This document shows positions 16,034-24,619 of a stretch of DNA of 34,375 nt, in pieces. Each line of letters opens with the position of its first letter. Positions within the stretch are counted from its first letter, which is position 1. The notes beneath the pieces are model-generated. The model ran no database searches. It was given only the letters and a program-made list of their open reading frames with translations, and was not told the DNA's origin. The position numbers and the translations under genes are program-made. The DNA is from Nesterenkonia haasae (lineage in GTDB: Bacteria; Actinomycetota; Actinomycetes; Actinomycetales; Micrococcaceae), in the NCBI RefSeq assembly GCF_010119385.1, contig NZ_VFIE01000028.1:59015-93389 (forward strand). Direction: 5' to 3'.

Positions 16034-17052
16034 CTTGCGTGAGCGAGCAGTCGGGTCAGCTGGAAGACTGAACGGGACCCAAGCAGGTTATAAAACTCTC
16101 CAAGCAGACGTCTCCTCGCTCCGACCCCCTCAACACGCACTGCGGGCACCAGCGACTTATAGTGCTGGGCAGTTGCAAGTCGCTCCCGGTGGGAAAGGTC
16201 GCAGTCATCGCGGTGGAGGTCCCGAATGCAGGAAACGACGTTTTTGGCCCGGATGTAGTCGGCGGCGCCTCGCACTTGGTCGACTTCGAATTGGCCTGCC
16301 CACCCGTGAAGGTAGTCGCAGACATCCATAAGGTCCTCATACTTCCCGGCCAGGTATCGGCTGGTCGCAGACTCAGCATTGGACCGTCGGTAGAAGTACC
16401 CCACGATGGGGACTGACCGCACCCTGGTACCCACACGCACATAGCTGAGGTTGAACATCAGGTCTTCCCCGATCCTGGTACCTACACGGAACCGGCAGTG
16501 CCGACCAACGATGGCGTCACGGCGGTAGGCTTTGTCCCAGAGAGCGTTGAGAGTCTCACTGGCGATCATCTCTGCAAGCGTAGCTCCGTCGAGGCTGTAG
16601 TCCCTGGCGCGGGCGACGATACCGGCCGGCGTTTCCGCGACCGCATGAGGGTCGCCACCGTCGATGCTCGGCAGCTCGTCGCTGAAAGTTTCGAATCCGA
16701 TCAGGTCTACGTCACCCTCGGCGGCAAGTACGATCGTTTCGACCAGAAGCCGGTCGCACATCGTGTCGTCGGCGTCGACAAACATGACCCACTGACCGGT
16801 CGCTGTGTCGAGCCCCACGTTCCGCGCCGATGAGACACCAGCGTTGGCCTGATGGGTGACAGTTATCCGTGAGTCCTGCCGCTCAAATTGACGCAGTATG
16901 CTCTCGGTGGCATCGGTCGAACCGTCATTGACGGCGATGATCTCGAGCTTACGATAGGACTGGCGGCGGACGGATTCCAAGCACTCCACGAGGTGCTTTT
17001 CCCCGTTGAAGACGGGAATAATGACCGACACCAGGGGCTCTGGGACACTCAT
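16030..17052 (-). CDS. Family 2 glycosyltransferase
   Basis: A 340-residue GT-A fold enzyme. The N-terminal VSVIIPVFNGEKHLVECLES is the classic GT2 start, AVNDGSTDAT holds the nucleotide-binding Asp, and the metal-binding DAD is at residues 93-95 in MFVDADDT. No transmembrane helix is evident, so it acts at the cytoplasmic face on the lipid-linked intermediate. It is joined by ATGA overlaps to the GT4 gene upstream (17049-17052) and to the phosphatase downstream. The sugar specificity cannot be read from the sequence. Confidence 0.92.
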   Translation of the reverse strand: MSVPEPLVSVIIPVFNGEKHLVECLESVRRQSYRKLEIIAVNDGSTDATESILRQFERQDSRITVTHQANAGVSSARNVGLDTATGQWVMFVDADDTMCDRLLVETIVLAAEGDVDLIGFETFSDELPSIDGGDPHAVAETPAGIVARARDYSLDGATLAEMIASETLNALWDKAYRRDAIVGRHCRFRVGTRIGEDLMFNLSYVRVGTRVRSVPIVGYFYRRSNAESATSRYLAGKYEDLMDVCDYLHGWAGQFEVDQVRGAADYIRAKNVVSCIRDLHRDDCDLSHRERLATAQHYKSLVPAVRVEGVGARRRLLGEFYNLLGSRSVFQLTRLLAHAR

Positions 17053-18179
17053 ATCGCCTCAGGGGTGACCGGAGTCCCCGCAGAGTGTGCCCCTTTGTCT
17101 GCCGGCACTCTGAAGGCTCTTGCTGGAAGGGATTTGCTGACGATCTGCTGGAGGAAGAGTTCAAGCGCCTCCGCAGAGCGAGAGAAGTCGAGGGTGCCGG
17201 GATCGAATGAGACGGTTTCCAGAAGGGTGCCCGCCTTCCAATCTTCCACCAACTGACGGGCCAGCAGACGAGGTTCACCCTCAGGAAAGAGCGCAACCTG
17301 GGGTATATCGCGCACCCCTTTGACATCGAATGCGTAGGTGGGCCGGCCCACGGCCAACGCCTCCATCATCACACGCGGCAGCCCTTCCCACGCAGAGGTG
17401 TGAATGAGCGCATGACTACCAGCTAGCACCCCGGCTGCATCCCCGGCCCCTGCGGCGGTCACACGATTCTCGAGCCCGAGACGGTGAATAGCCTCGTTGA
17501 CCGACTCCAGAAGCAGGCCCTCACCGATCATTTCCAGTGCAAAGTCAACTCCTGCTTCACGGAGTGAGTCGGCGACGTCCAGGACTAGATGAGGCCGCTT
17601 GCGGGGGCTGAACTCACCGATCCACGCTAGTTTGAGCACCTTCCTCCCGGAGACATTCTCAACCTGCGGAGGTGGAACCCTGGGGTAGGCGTCCGGTCTG
17701 AGACCGACGCCATTATGAAGCCGCAGTATTCGCTCTGTGGAGAGACGTCCCTTGAACCAGGTGTGATCATCAGAGTTGATTGTGACCACCCCGGCAGTCT
17801 TCAGTAGGAGCAGCCGTTCCACTGATTGCCACAGGCGATCGGAGGCGCCCCTTCCCTGGTTCCAGTGCAGCCCGTGGCAGAAGTAGACAACCGGAATCTG
17901 CAACCGTGCGGTTCGGGCCACCGCGGACGCGGTGGCCGCGTTGGTTAGGACGACGTCGAGCCGCTCATCCTGAACCCACTGACGGATGCCTGACCAGGCG
18001 CGCGCTACACCGAGACCCGGCCGTCGCGTCAGCCTTTCGATGATCCGTCCAGCTGAGTCATGCATGACGGTCCCCGCGGCGACCGAGACCTCGTGTCCGG
18101 CCATCGTCCACGAGGCGATGAAGTCGGAAAAGAAGGAGTCCACCATCTCTCCCACACTGGCCAAAATGCCGATCCTCAT
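17049..18179 (-). CDS. Family 4 (GT-B fold) glycosyltransferase
   Basis: A 376-residue GT-B enzyme. The N-terminal acceptor domain includes VVYFCHGLHWNQGRG. The C-terminal donor domain has LAWIGEFSPRKRPHLVLDVA, then EMIGEGLLLESV and the E-x7-E type signature in SAWEGLPRVMMEALAVG. It probably adds the second or third sugar of the repeat unit. Its ATG is joined to the stop of the BY-kinase as TAATG, so the kinase, GT4, GT2, phosphatase and polymerase form one tightly packed leftward operon. Confidence 0.9.
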   Translation of the reverse strand: MRIGILASVGEMVDSFFSDFIASWTMAGHEVSVAAGTVMHDSAGRIIERLTRRPGLGVARAWSGIRQWVQDERLDVVLTNAATASAVARTARLQIPVVYFCHGLHWNQGRGASDRLWQSVERLLLLKTAGVVTINSDDHTWFKGRLSTERILRLHNGVGLRPDAYPRVPPPQVENVSGRKVLKLAWIGEFSPRKRPHLVLDVADSLREAGVDFALEMIGEGLLLESVNEAIHRLGLENRVTAAGAGDAAGVLAGSHALIHTSAWEGLPRVMMEALAVGRPTYAFDVKGVRDIPQVALFPEGEPRLLARQLVEDWKAGTLLETVSFDPGTLDFSRSAEALELFLQQIVSKSLPARAFRVPADKGAHSAGTPVTPEAI

Positions 18180-19675
18180 TACTGACTCCTCAGTTTGCTG
18201 GCAGTGGGGCTGTGATCCTCGGGGAACATCGGGTGCACGTAATGCGTGGTCCAGACAGGTGGTGGCGGTTCCATTTCAAGTCTCCACAACTCATCATTTC
18301 TGTGTGTGGCCTCCGTGGGTGTGACAGGCCGGCTGGGGTACCGCGCAGAGTATCCGTAGCTCTCGCTGGTGGAGCGTGGCACCTTATTCAGGACGATACC
18401 GGTGGGCACCTGGATGGTGCTGAGGCTGCTGAGGGCTTCCTTCAAGTGATTGAGGCGCACCTCGCCTACCCCAGCGATGAGAAGGACCTGACCGACGTAT
18501 TTCGCGAGCACCAGAGAGTCTGCGACCGGAAGCAGCGGAGGCCCATCGAGGATCACGAGGTCGAATTCCTCACTCAGCCGGGTCATCAGAGTGCTCATGG
18601 CCCGCGAGTCCAGTAACTCAACCGGATTTGGCGGCATCTCTCCGGCGGTGAGCACGTAGAGCTCACCGGTTCCCCACGGCTGAAGCAGTTCGGAGACATC
18701 GGCGGCCCCGAGCAGCACTGTGGTGAGGCCGGCTGAGTTCTCCAGACCCATTTTGGTCGCTACTGTGGGCTGTCTGAGATCCACGTCAATCAGGGCCACC
18801 CGGCTGCCCGCTTGTGCCGCAGCGATGGCCAGGTTGATGCTGGTGGATGACTTCCCTTCTTTGGCTTGAGCAGAAGTCACCAGAACGGCAGGATTGGGGT
18901 CATCCACTTGGGCGAAGCGGAGGTTGGTCCGCAGCCGACGGAATGCCTCCCCGCGCGCGTCGTCCAGGCTCAACTGGGAAATGAGTGACGAGCTCTGAGC
19001 GTGAGAGTCGTGGGGGATGGAGCCGAGAATCGGCCCTGCGTTGAGCCGTTCGAGGTCCTCTCGAGTGCGCAGTTTGTTGTCCAGGGCCGAACGCAGCAGG
19101 GCCAGCCCCAATCCGAATGCGAATCCTATGGGGAGCCCTCCGGCTACGTACAGCCACCCCGCCGCGCCGTCAGCTTCCTGCGGGGCAATGGCGGGATTAG
19201 AGACAATCAGGCGAATCGGGTTTGCATTATCATTCTCAGGAGTTTCCATGTCCCCGATGACGGAGACCAAACTGTCGGCCACCGCTCCTGATAGCTGCTG
19301 CGCTGCCCGAGGGGAGGAGTCGGTGGCCTCGACGGTGATGAGGACAGTCCGGGGGTCGGTGTAGGCACCCACACTGGGAGCCAGTGCTTCAGGAGTGGTT
19401 TGGAGATCAAGTTCGTCGATAACAGGCTGCAGGACAGGAGCACTGTCAGTCATTTCCACATAGGTCTGGATGCGTTCCCGAATGAAACTCGATCCAATAT
19501 GCATTTCGTAGGCGTCACCGGAAGTGTCCACTGAGACGAAGAGGTCTGTCCGAGCACTGTAGGTGGTTGGCGTCAACCACCAGGCTCCCGCTCCGGCGAC
19601 GGCACCAAGGATGGTGGCTACGACGATCAGAACACAATGGCGTCGCAGGAGAGCGAGATATTCCTTGAGTTTCAC
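18179..19675 (-). CDS. Wzz-type chain-length regulator fused to BY-type tyrosine kinase
   Basis: A 498-residue membrane protein. The Wzz domain is bounded by helices at about 13-34 and 174-196. The cytoplasmic kinase has Walker A SAQAKEGKSS (K275), Walker A' VALIDVDLRQP and Walker B FDLVILDGPP, and a tail with Y440, Y442, Y446 and Y479 as likely autophosphorylation sites. Such proteins set chain length and coordinate polymerisation and export. The GTG at 19675 is chosen because GGAG lies 6 nt upstream and it puts the first helix at the N-terminus; the frame is open to 19900 but the extra 75 residues look non-coding. The phosphatase in the same operon probably reverses the phosphorylation. Confidence 0.92.
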   Translation of the reverse strand: MKLKEYLALLRRHCVLIVVATILGAVAGAGAWWLTPTTYSARTDLFVSVDTSGDAYEMHIGSSFIRERIQTYVEMTDSAPVLQPVIDELDLQTTPEALAPSVGAYTDPRTVLITVEATDSSPRAAQQLSGAVADSLVSVIGDMETPENDNANPIRLIVSNPAIAPQEADGAAGWLYVAGGLPIGFAFGLGLALLRSALDNKLRTREDLERLNAGPILGSIPHDSHAQSSSLISQLSLDDARGEAFRRLRTNLRFAQVDDPNPAVLVTSAQAKEGKSSTSINLAIAAAQAGSRVALIDVDLRQPTVATKMGLENSAGLTTVLLGAADVSELLQPWGTGELYVLTAGEMPPNPVELLDSRAMSTLMTRLSEEFDLVILDGPPLLPVADSLVLAKYVGQVLLIAGVGEVRLNHLKEALSSLSTIQVPTGIVLNKVPRSTSESYGYSARYPSRPVTPTEATHRNDELWRLEMEPPPPVWTTHYVHPMFPEDHSPTASKLRSQ

Positions 19676-19985
19676 GTCTTGCTCCGATCGAATTCGCGAT
19701 AGTCCGGTGTGCTCCGGGGTGTGGGTGTCATGACCGGTCGCGGCTTGCCGATCATCACTGTCTTGACAGTAGGCCAGCCGAGATGGTGAGGACCAGGGTT
19801 TCCGAGAGCGGGTACGGACCCCCGCACTGGCTCTGCGGTCATCCGCAGAGGAACTCGTTGAGTCTGGGGATGACTCGTTCGATCTAGTGATCGCGACCAT
19901 GAGTCAACTGAGGTGGGTAACGATAGACTGCCAGCGAGTCTGTGGCGCGAGGGCAGAGAGGCGTCCTTATGGGAGTGATAAACAC
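19676..19985. other. Divergent intergenic region between the BY-kinase and ATP-grasp genes
   Basis: These 310 nt separate two divergent units and should carry both promoters. I see a TTGACT hexamer on the minus strand (19907-19902) without a good partner -10, and TAGACT on the plus strand near 19925. No strong dyad or hairpin is evident. Both flanking frames stay open into the region, but without conserved sequence. Confidence 0.4.
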
Positions 19986-21020
19986 ATGAAGATCGTCATT
20001 GCGTCAGCCGGTCGACGTGCGCACTATATCGAGTGGTTCCGGGAAGGATTGCGAGCGCAGGGCATCTGCGGCGAGGTCGTGGCGATGGAGTACCGGACCA
20101 CCAGCCCGAGCTTCAGTCTCGCAGACCGGGCGGTTCCGACACCTGCCTACAACAGCCAGGGTTACCGCGACGCGCTCCTGAGTTGGTTTGAGCGCGAGCG
20201 GCCGCAACTTTTCGTTTGTCTCAATGACTACGAGCTGCAGATTCTCTCTCGAGGCCTAGCAGACGAGCTCCGTGAACTCGGCTGCACCGTCCTTGTGCTC
20301 GGCGAATCCCTCCAGTCTATTGTGCTGGATAAATACCGCATGTCGACAGCACTGGAAGAGAATGGCATACCGACCCCGGCCACGCGATTGGGCAGCCAAA
20401 TCGGACCAATGCTGGCTCTGGCGGCACCAGGTGACCGGTTCGTCGTGAAACACCGATTCGGGAGCGGTTCCACCGGCTTGCGGTTCGCTACCGCAGCAGA
20501 ACTCGACCAAGCCATTATGGAATCTGCTAAAACGGCCCTCGGGGACGATGGGCGCCCCGCGCAGAATGGTCCCGATTCCATCGTGGTGCAGAAACGGCTG
20601 CCCGGTATTGAGTACGGGGTTGACGGCGTGTTCTCTGTTGACGGCAGTTCCCGGATGCTTGGTGTGCTTGCGCGTCGCAAGGACCAGATGCGCGGCGGGG
20701 ACACGGATGTCGCTACCACGGTATCTCCCGCTCCATTCGACGCGGCCATGCTCGGAATCGGAAACCTGCTTCGTCCGACCGGTGCCATTGACGTCGACTT
20801 CAGGGAGACGGCCGAGGGAGAGCCTCTCGTGATCGACATTAACCCGCGCCTGGGCGGAGGGTACCCATTCTGCCATCGTGCAGGAGCGGATCTCCCATCC
20901 GCTCTCATCCGTTCAGCGGCGGGCCTGGAACACAGGCCATCACTGCTGGACTACGGCTTCAACGTCACAACTGCTCGCCGGGAGGAATTCACGGTACTCA
21001 GTACAGGCACGCGGGACTGA
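19986..21020 (+). CDS. ATP-grasp ligase, copy 1
   Basis: A 344-residue ATP-grasp enzyme. The N-terminal pre-ATP-grasp domain begins MKIVIASAGRRAHYIEWF and includes FVCLNDYELQ (about 77-86). The ATP-binding Lys is K155 in VVKHRFGSGSTGL, followed by QKRLPGIEYGVDG. The Mg-binding segment is VIDINPRLGGGYPFCHRAGA (D284, N286). Such enzymes form amide or peptide-like bonds through an acyl phosphate. The ATG at 19986 begins the conserved motif, with GGGAG 11 nt upstream. It is a clear paralogue of the ligase at 22450-23544 and converges on the decarboxylase gene. The substrate is unknown; an amino acid or amine coupled to the glycan or its precursor is inferred. Confidence 0.85.
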   Translation: MKIVIASAGRRAHYIEWFREGLRAQGICGEVVAMEYRTTSPSFSLADRAVPTPAYNSQGYRDALLSWFERERPQLFVCLNDYELQILSRGLADELRELGCTVLVLGESLQSIVLDKYRMSTALEENGIPTPATRLGSQIGPMLALAAPGDRFVVKHRFGSGSTGLRFATAAELDQAIMESAKTALGDDGRPAQNGPDSIVVQKRLPGIEYGVDGVFSVDGSSRMLGVLARRKDQMRGGDTDVATTVSPAPFDAAMLGIGNLLRPTGAIDVDFRETAEGEPLVIDINPRLGGGYPFCHRAGADLPSALIRSAAGLEHRPSLLDYGFNVTTARREEFTVLSTGTRD

Positions 21021-21045
21021 CGTTCCAATGCGCTTCGTGCCCCGC

Positions 21046-22446
21046 TCAGACGGATAAAACTTCGGAGCGGAAGTTAGAGGTTTCACGGCAGGTGGCCGGA
21101 GACTCCGGAGCAGCCGGGTCCACCAGTTCGTCCTTCTCATACCAGCGGTTGCCCTGCAGATATTCATCGATGCCCCACTTACGACGCACCTGGGTCAATG
21201 AGGTCCTATCACGCACGTAGACGGCGGGTAGGTATTCGATGAACAGCGACTGGTAGCACATCGTGTATCCACCGACTTTATAGAAGACGATTCGATCGTT
21301 CGTTTTTAGTGCGGGTGCGTCGTGCAGGCGTGTCAGGCGATCATCTTCCATACAGGTAAAACCGCTGATGATTTGTTCACGGCGGTATTCAGTCGCTTCG
21401 GTATCGAGACGGGTCTCGAATCGGCGCTGACGACGGAACAGCGGGTCGATGTTGGTGCGGCTCGCGTCCGTGACAACGAACGTGTGGGGGCCGACTTCTT
21501 TGACGTCGATGACGCTGGCATGGAACTCCACCGGCACGGCAATGAGAGAACCACCTGGCTCAACAATGAGGCGGGTCCGCCGTGGGTCGACCACTGGTTC
21601 TAGCGTCTTCCGGATGACGGCAATGTAGTCGTCGAATGTAACGGGACCCGTGTCGCTTCCGAAAAAGCCACCACCAATATCAATCCATTCAAGGTCGAGG
21701 TCCCGGGATGTGATCAGGTCGGCGGCGACAGACGCGGCTGCCCGGTAGACGCCGAGGCTCTGCGAATAAGAATTGCGGTGCATGTGCAGCCCGGCGATCC
21801 GCACGCCAGCGGAGGTCAGCTCTGCAATCACCTGGTCAAGCTCGCCATTGTCGGCATTGAACCCGAAGCGGCTGGCCTCGTCGCCTGTGGTGCTTTCGCC
21901 GGGGCAGAGAGATTCAAGGTCCCAGTTGACCCGTAATCCGACGGCCAACTCCTTTCCGGGGAGTTCGCGAGCGAGCTCAGCGGTCCATGTGACTTCACGC
22001 TTCGAATCGAGATTAATAATCGATCCGTTCTGAAGCGCGAAGCGCAAGCGTTCACGGCTCTTGATCGGACCGTTGTAGACGATGCGATCTGGCGCGTACC
22101 CTAACGCGAGGGCCAATTCGTACTCGGTGTCTGACACGACTTCGGCCCATACCCCACTGTTGCGCATAAACGAGACGAGCCAAGGTAACGAGTTCGTTTT
22201 GAACGAATACGACAGGATGGAATTCGGCCAGTGCACGTCCAGAGCTTGTTGGAAGCGGCTGACGAACTCCTCCAAGACGGGTACGTCAATCACAAAGGCA
22301 GGGGTCGGCGGTTCAATGTCCCGGGAACGGTTCGAATGTCTCAATCTGGTCTCTCCTTGGAAATCTGGTTCTTGTATAGGGTCTGGCAGCTGAACAACGT
22401 CGCCCTGGCCTCGACCGGACCCACGGGCAACATGTATGCGGGTCAT
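21046..22446 (-). CDS. Fold-type III PLP-dependent decarboxylase (Orn/DAP/Arg decarboxylase family)
   Basis: A 466-residue protein of the alanine racemase/LysA-like family. The PLP Lys is K83 in LSYSFKTNSLPWLV. The phosphate-binding IDIGGGFFG and the EPGG motif follow, and the C-terminal beta domain has GFTCMEDDRL with the conserved Cys (C365) and Asp used in the second half-site of the dimer. It resembles diaminopimelate/ornithine-type decarboxylases, but the housekeeping lysA context is absent and it lies in a polysaccharide locus between two ATP-grasp genes. Its start is 3 nt after the upstream ligase stop. The first 45 residues are poorly conserved. The substrate, a free amino acid or an amino-acyl adduct, is unknown. 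Confidence 0.85.
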   Translation of the reverse strand: MTRIHVARGSGRGQGDVVQLPDPIQEPDFQGETRLRHSNRSRDIEPPTPAFVIDVPVLEEFVSRFQQALDVHWPNSILSYSFKTNSLPWLVSFMRNSGVWAEVVSDTEYELALALGYAPDRIVYNGPIKSRERLRFALQNGSIINLDSKREVTWTAELARELPGKELAVGLRVNWDLESLCPGESTTGDEASRFGFNADNGELDQVIAELTSAGVRIAGLHMHRNSYSQSLGVYRAAASVAADLITSRDLDLEWIDIGGGFFGSDTGPVTFDDYIAVIRKTLEPVVDPRRTRLIVEPGGSLIAVPVEFHASVIDVKEVGPHTFVVTDASRTNIDPLFRRQRRFETRLDTEATEYRREQIISGFTCMEDDRLTRLHDAPALKTNDRIVFYKVGGYTMCYQSLFIEYLPAVYVRDRTSLTQVRRKWGIDEYLQGNRWYEKDELVDPAAPESPATCRETSNFRSEVLSV

Positions 22447-22449
22447 GCC

Positions 22450-23544
22450 TCAGCCCGCCTTTGACGGCACGGTGGGTGTGGTGGAGAAGTGGGCTGATGC
22501 CGGGAGCAGAGGTCCGCGCTGTTCGTCTCGACCGGCGGTTTCAAAGCCGATGATGCCTTCGTGCTTGGCACCCAGGTAGCCGTGTCGGTAGGTGTTCCAT
22601 CCAGGTTGAGGGGCTAGCCCCAGCGTCGAGGTAACCAGGAAGTGGGGGACGTCGGCGCCGGCGATGTGTGTGAAGGGATAGCCACCGCCGAACCGGGGAT
22701 TGATATCGATCACCTGTGGTTCGCCGCCATCGGGCACCATCACATCGACATCGACGGTGCCCCGAATGCTCAAGGTTGCCGCGAGTGATGTTGCGAGGTC
22801 CTCAAATTGCTCGGACGGGACGGTCATCGCTGCGGACGTTTCGCCATGGCGCATGCCCAGCTTCCGCCGCGCCAGTACCCCAGCGACTGCTCCCCCTCGA
22901 ACGGGAGTAACAATGTCAAGGCCGTACTCGGAGCCGCCCAGATCGGGCTGCATGATGAGCTCGTCTTGGTGCTGGGGCCCGCGGCGATTCGACCCGGCAG
23001 CGCGTTCCAGGGCCAACCAATGTCTGGCGTCCTGGGAAGAGAGTCGCTGTAAGCCCGACGAACCGCTTCCCCAACGATCCTTCAGAACCACGGTAGGAAA
23101 GGTTTCGAGCATGTCGTTCACGGCCGATGCGTCTGAGAGCAGCACCGTGGTCGGAGTCGATATGCCGGCGTCGCTCAGCACGCGAAACATGTGTAGCTTG
23201 TCGGCAACAGCTTGGTGGGCAGCTGCGTTCAAGACTGGGACGATCACTCCACGCGCTTCAAGGTCTGTGCTCAGCCCGTGGGACAGTGCTGTGAGTTCGT
23301 AGTCGTTCAGGGAGATGAACAGATCAGGTTTCAGTTCATCCACGGTGGCCAGCAGCTGTGCCACATATGCTTCGCTGGTAAAGCGCGGCATCTGTCGGAA
23401 CCCGTCAGCGGCTGCGGCGGCTGCGGCATGAGGGTCGTGGTCCAAGACGTAGACGTCGCCTGAGATGCCTGCCTCGATCAGTGCCTGTTGGAACCACTGG
23501 ACTAGGTATACGCGGCGGCCCGCCGAGCTGATCACCACACGCAT
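22450..23544 (-). CDS. ATP-grasp ligase, copy 2
   Basis: A 364-residue paralogue of the ligase at 19986-21020. It shares the N-terminal SSAGRRVYLVQWF, the SLNDYEL segment, the ATP-binding Lys in VVLKDRWGSGSSGL (K155) and the Mg-binding VIDINPRFGGGYPFTHIAGA (D280, N282). The ATG at 23544 follows the sugar-transferase stop by 1 nt and has GGAG about 10 nt upstream; the open frame continues further upstream without conservation. It is the gene before the decarboxylase in the same operon, so the two probably act in sequence. Two related ligases imply two related couplings or two different acceptors (inference). Confidence 0.85.
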   Translation of the reverse strand: MRVVISSAGRRVYLVQWFQQALIEAGISGDVYVLDHDPHAAAAAAADGFRQMPRFTSEAYVAQLLATVDELKPDLFISLNDYELTALSHGLSTDLEARGVIVPVLNAAAHQAVADKLHMFRVLSDAGISTPTTVLLSDASAVNDMLETFPTVVLKDRWGSGSSGLQRLSSQDARHWLALERAAGSNRRGPQHQDELIMQPDLGGSEYGLDIVTPVRGGAVAGVLARRKLGMRHGETSAAMTVPSEQFEDLATSLAATLSIRGTVDVDVMVPDGGEPQVIDINPRFGGGYPFTHIAGADVPHFLVTSTLGLAPQPGWNTYRHGYLGAKHEGIIGFETAGRDEQRGPLLPASAHFSTTPTVPSKAG

Positions 23545-23545
23545 C

Positions 23546-24619
23546 TCAGTGCTCCGTCCCCTCGGTGAAAGCATAGGAATATGCACCCGGTGGCACATTG
23601 GTGCCCATTTCGGGAGTTGTCTGGTCAGTTGAATAAGCGAAACCCAGATTCCAGGCCACTTCACGCTGCGTCCCGTTGGCACCCGGCACACACAGCGCGA
23701 TGTGGCGCGCCTCTAATGCGCGGCCGCGGTTCATCAACCGGTTGAGCACTGCCTGAAACACCTGATCATTTTGGTGCTCCGGGTTCATCACGACACTCGC
23801 GTCGAGGTGAAGCCCCCCTAGACCGGAGAGCCCCCCGATGCCGACCGGTATGTGTTCATCGTTGAGATACACCCAGTAGCGGGTGCCGGCTGTTGACTCT
23901 CTCCGGGCACTGTGAATATTCGTGGCCAGTGCCTCCCGTTGCCATTGGTCTCGCAGGTCGTGCCACTGCTCTGGCAGGATCTGTTCGGTCAGCCCATCAT
24001 CAGGAGCCGGACCCAGAAACTCCGCCATCGCGACAGTCGCTTCACCTTCGACTCCGGTTCGGGAGAGCACACTGAAGATTGTGCGAGCCATGATTAATAC
24101 ATCTAAGAGAAGATTGTGTCGGTCCACGTATTCGACGTCTAGATCGAACCGCTGATCCCAGCCCAGTTGGTTTCGTCCATGCACCTGTGCCAGCCCTGTG
24201 ATGCCGGGGCGGACCTCGTGGCGACGTGCCTGGTGTGGGGTGTAGCGGGGGAGATACTCGGGGAGGAGAGGTCGGGGCCCGACCAAGCTCATCTCCCCTT
24301 TGAGGACGTTGAGCAGAGTGGGCAGCTCGTCCAAGCTGGTGGCCCGCAGCCGACGTCCGAATGGCGTCATGCGCTGGTGGTCGGTGACGATTCCGTGGTC
24401 CGGATCAGGCTCGAGCATGGTGCGGAACTTGTGCAGCGTGAACACCTGTCCGTCTCGCCCGAGCCGTGGCTGGGCGAAGAGCACCGGAGAGCCCAATTTG
24501 ATGCGGACGCTCAGCCAGACCGCGCCGATGACCGGGGCCAGGACGATCAGCCCGACTCCAGCGCCGACCACATCGAGGGCCCGCTTCAGTGAAAGATTGA
24601 GGCGTTGACTCAGTCTCAT
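23546..24619 (-). CDS. Initiating phosphoglycosyl transferase (PglC/WcaJ type) fused to an acetyltransferase-like domain
   Basis: Residues 1-200 are a monotopic phosphoglycosyl transferase: N-terminal re-entrant helix (LDVVGAGVGLIVLAPVIGAV), FTLHKFRTM, then TSLDELPTLLNVLKGEMSLV with the catalytic D97-E98 pair, and VGPRPLLPEY. It transfers a sugar phosphate to undecaprenyl phosphate, starting the repeat unit. Residues about 210-357 look like a GNAT-type domain (RYWVYLNDEHIPVGIGGLSG, then a helix and REVAWNLGFAYS), but the acetyl-CoA loop consensus is poorly kept. Such a fusion parallels bifunctional PglC-PglD enzymes of bacillosamine pathways, though the second domain differs. It overlaps the aminotransferase stop by ATGA (24616-24619). 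Confidence 0.85.
   Translation of the reverse strand: MRLSQRLNLSLKRALDVVGAGVGLIVLAPVIGAVWLSVRIKLGSPVLFAQPRLGRDGQVFTLHKFRTMLEPDPDHGIVTDHQRMTPFGRRLRATSLDELPTLLNVLKGEMSLVGPRPLLPEYLPRYTPHQARRHEVRPGITGLAQVHGRNQLGWDQRFDLDVEYVDRHNLLLDVLIMARTIFSVLSRTGVEGEATVAMAEFLGPAPDDGLTEQILPEQWHDLRDQWQREALATNIHSARRESTAGTRYWVYLNDEHIPVGIGGLSGLGGLHLDASVVMNPEHQNDQVFQAVLNRLMNRGRALEARHIALCVPGANGTQREVAWNLGFAYSTDQTTPEMGTNVPPGAYSYAFTEGTEH

Noticed and set aside
19676-19900. 75-codon upstream extension of the BY-kinase
   Set aside because: The extension is Ser/Arg-rich and unlike Wzz proteins; the GTG at 19675 has GGAG at 6 nt and leads straight into the first membrane helix.
21021-21045. Bidirectional terminator between the convergent ligase and decarboxylase genes
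   Set aside because: The 25-nt gap shows no stem or T-run that I can support.
19986-23544. Carbamoyl-phosphate synthase or lysine-biosynthesis genes
   Set aside because: The ATP-grasp proteins are single-domain and about 350 residues, much smaller than CarB, and the decarboxylase lacks a lysA-type gene neighbourhood.
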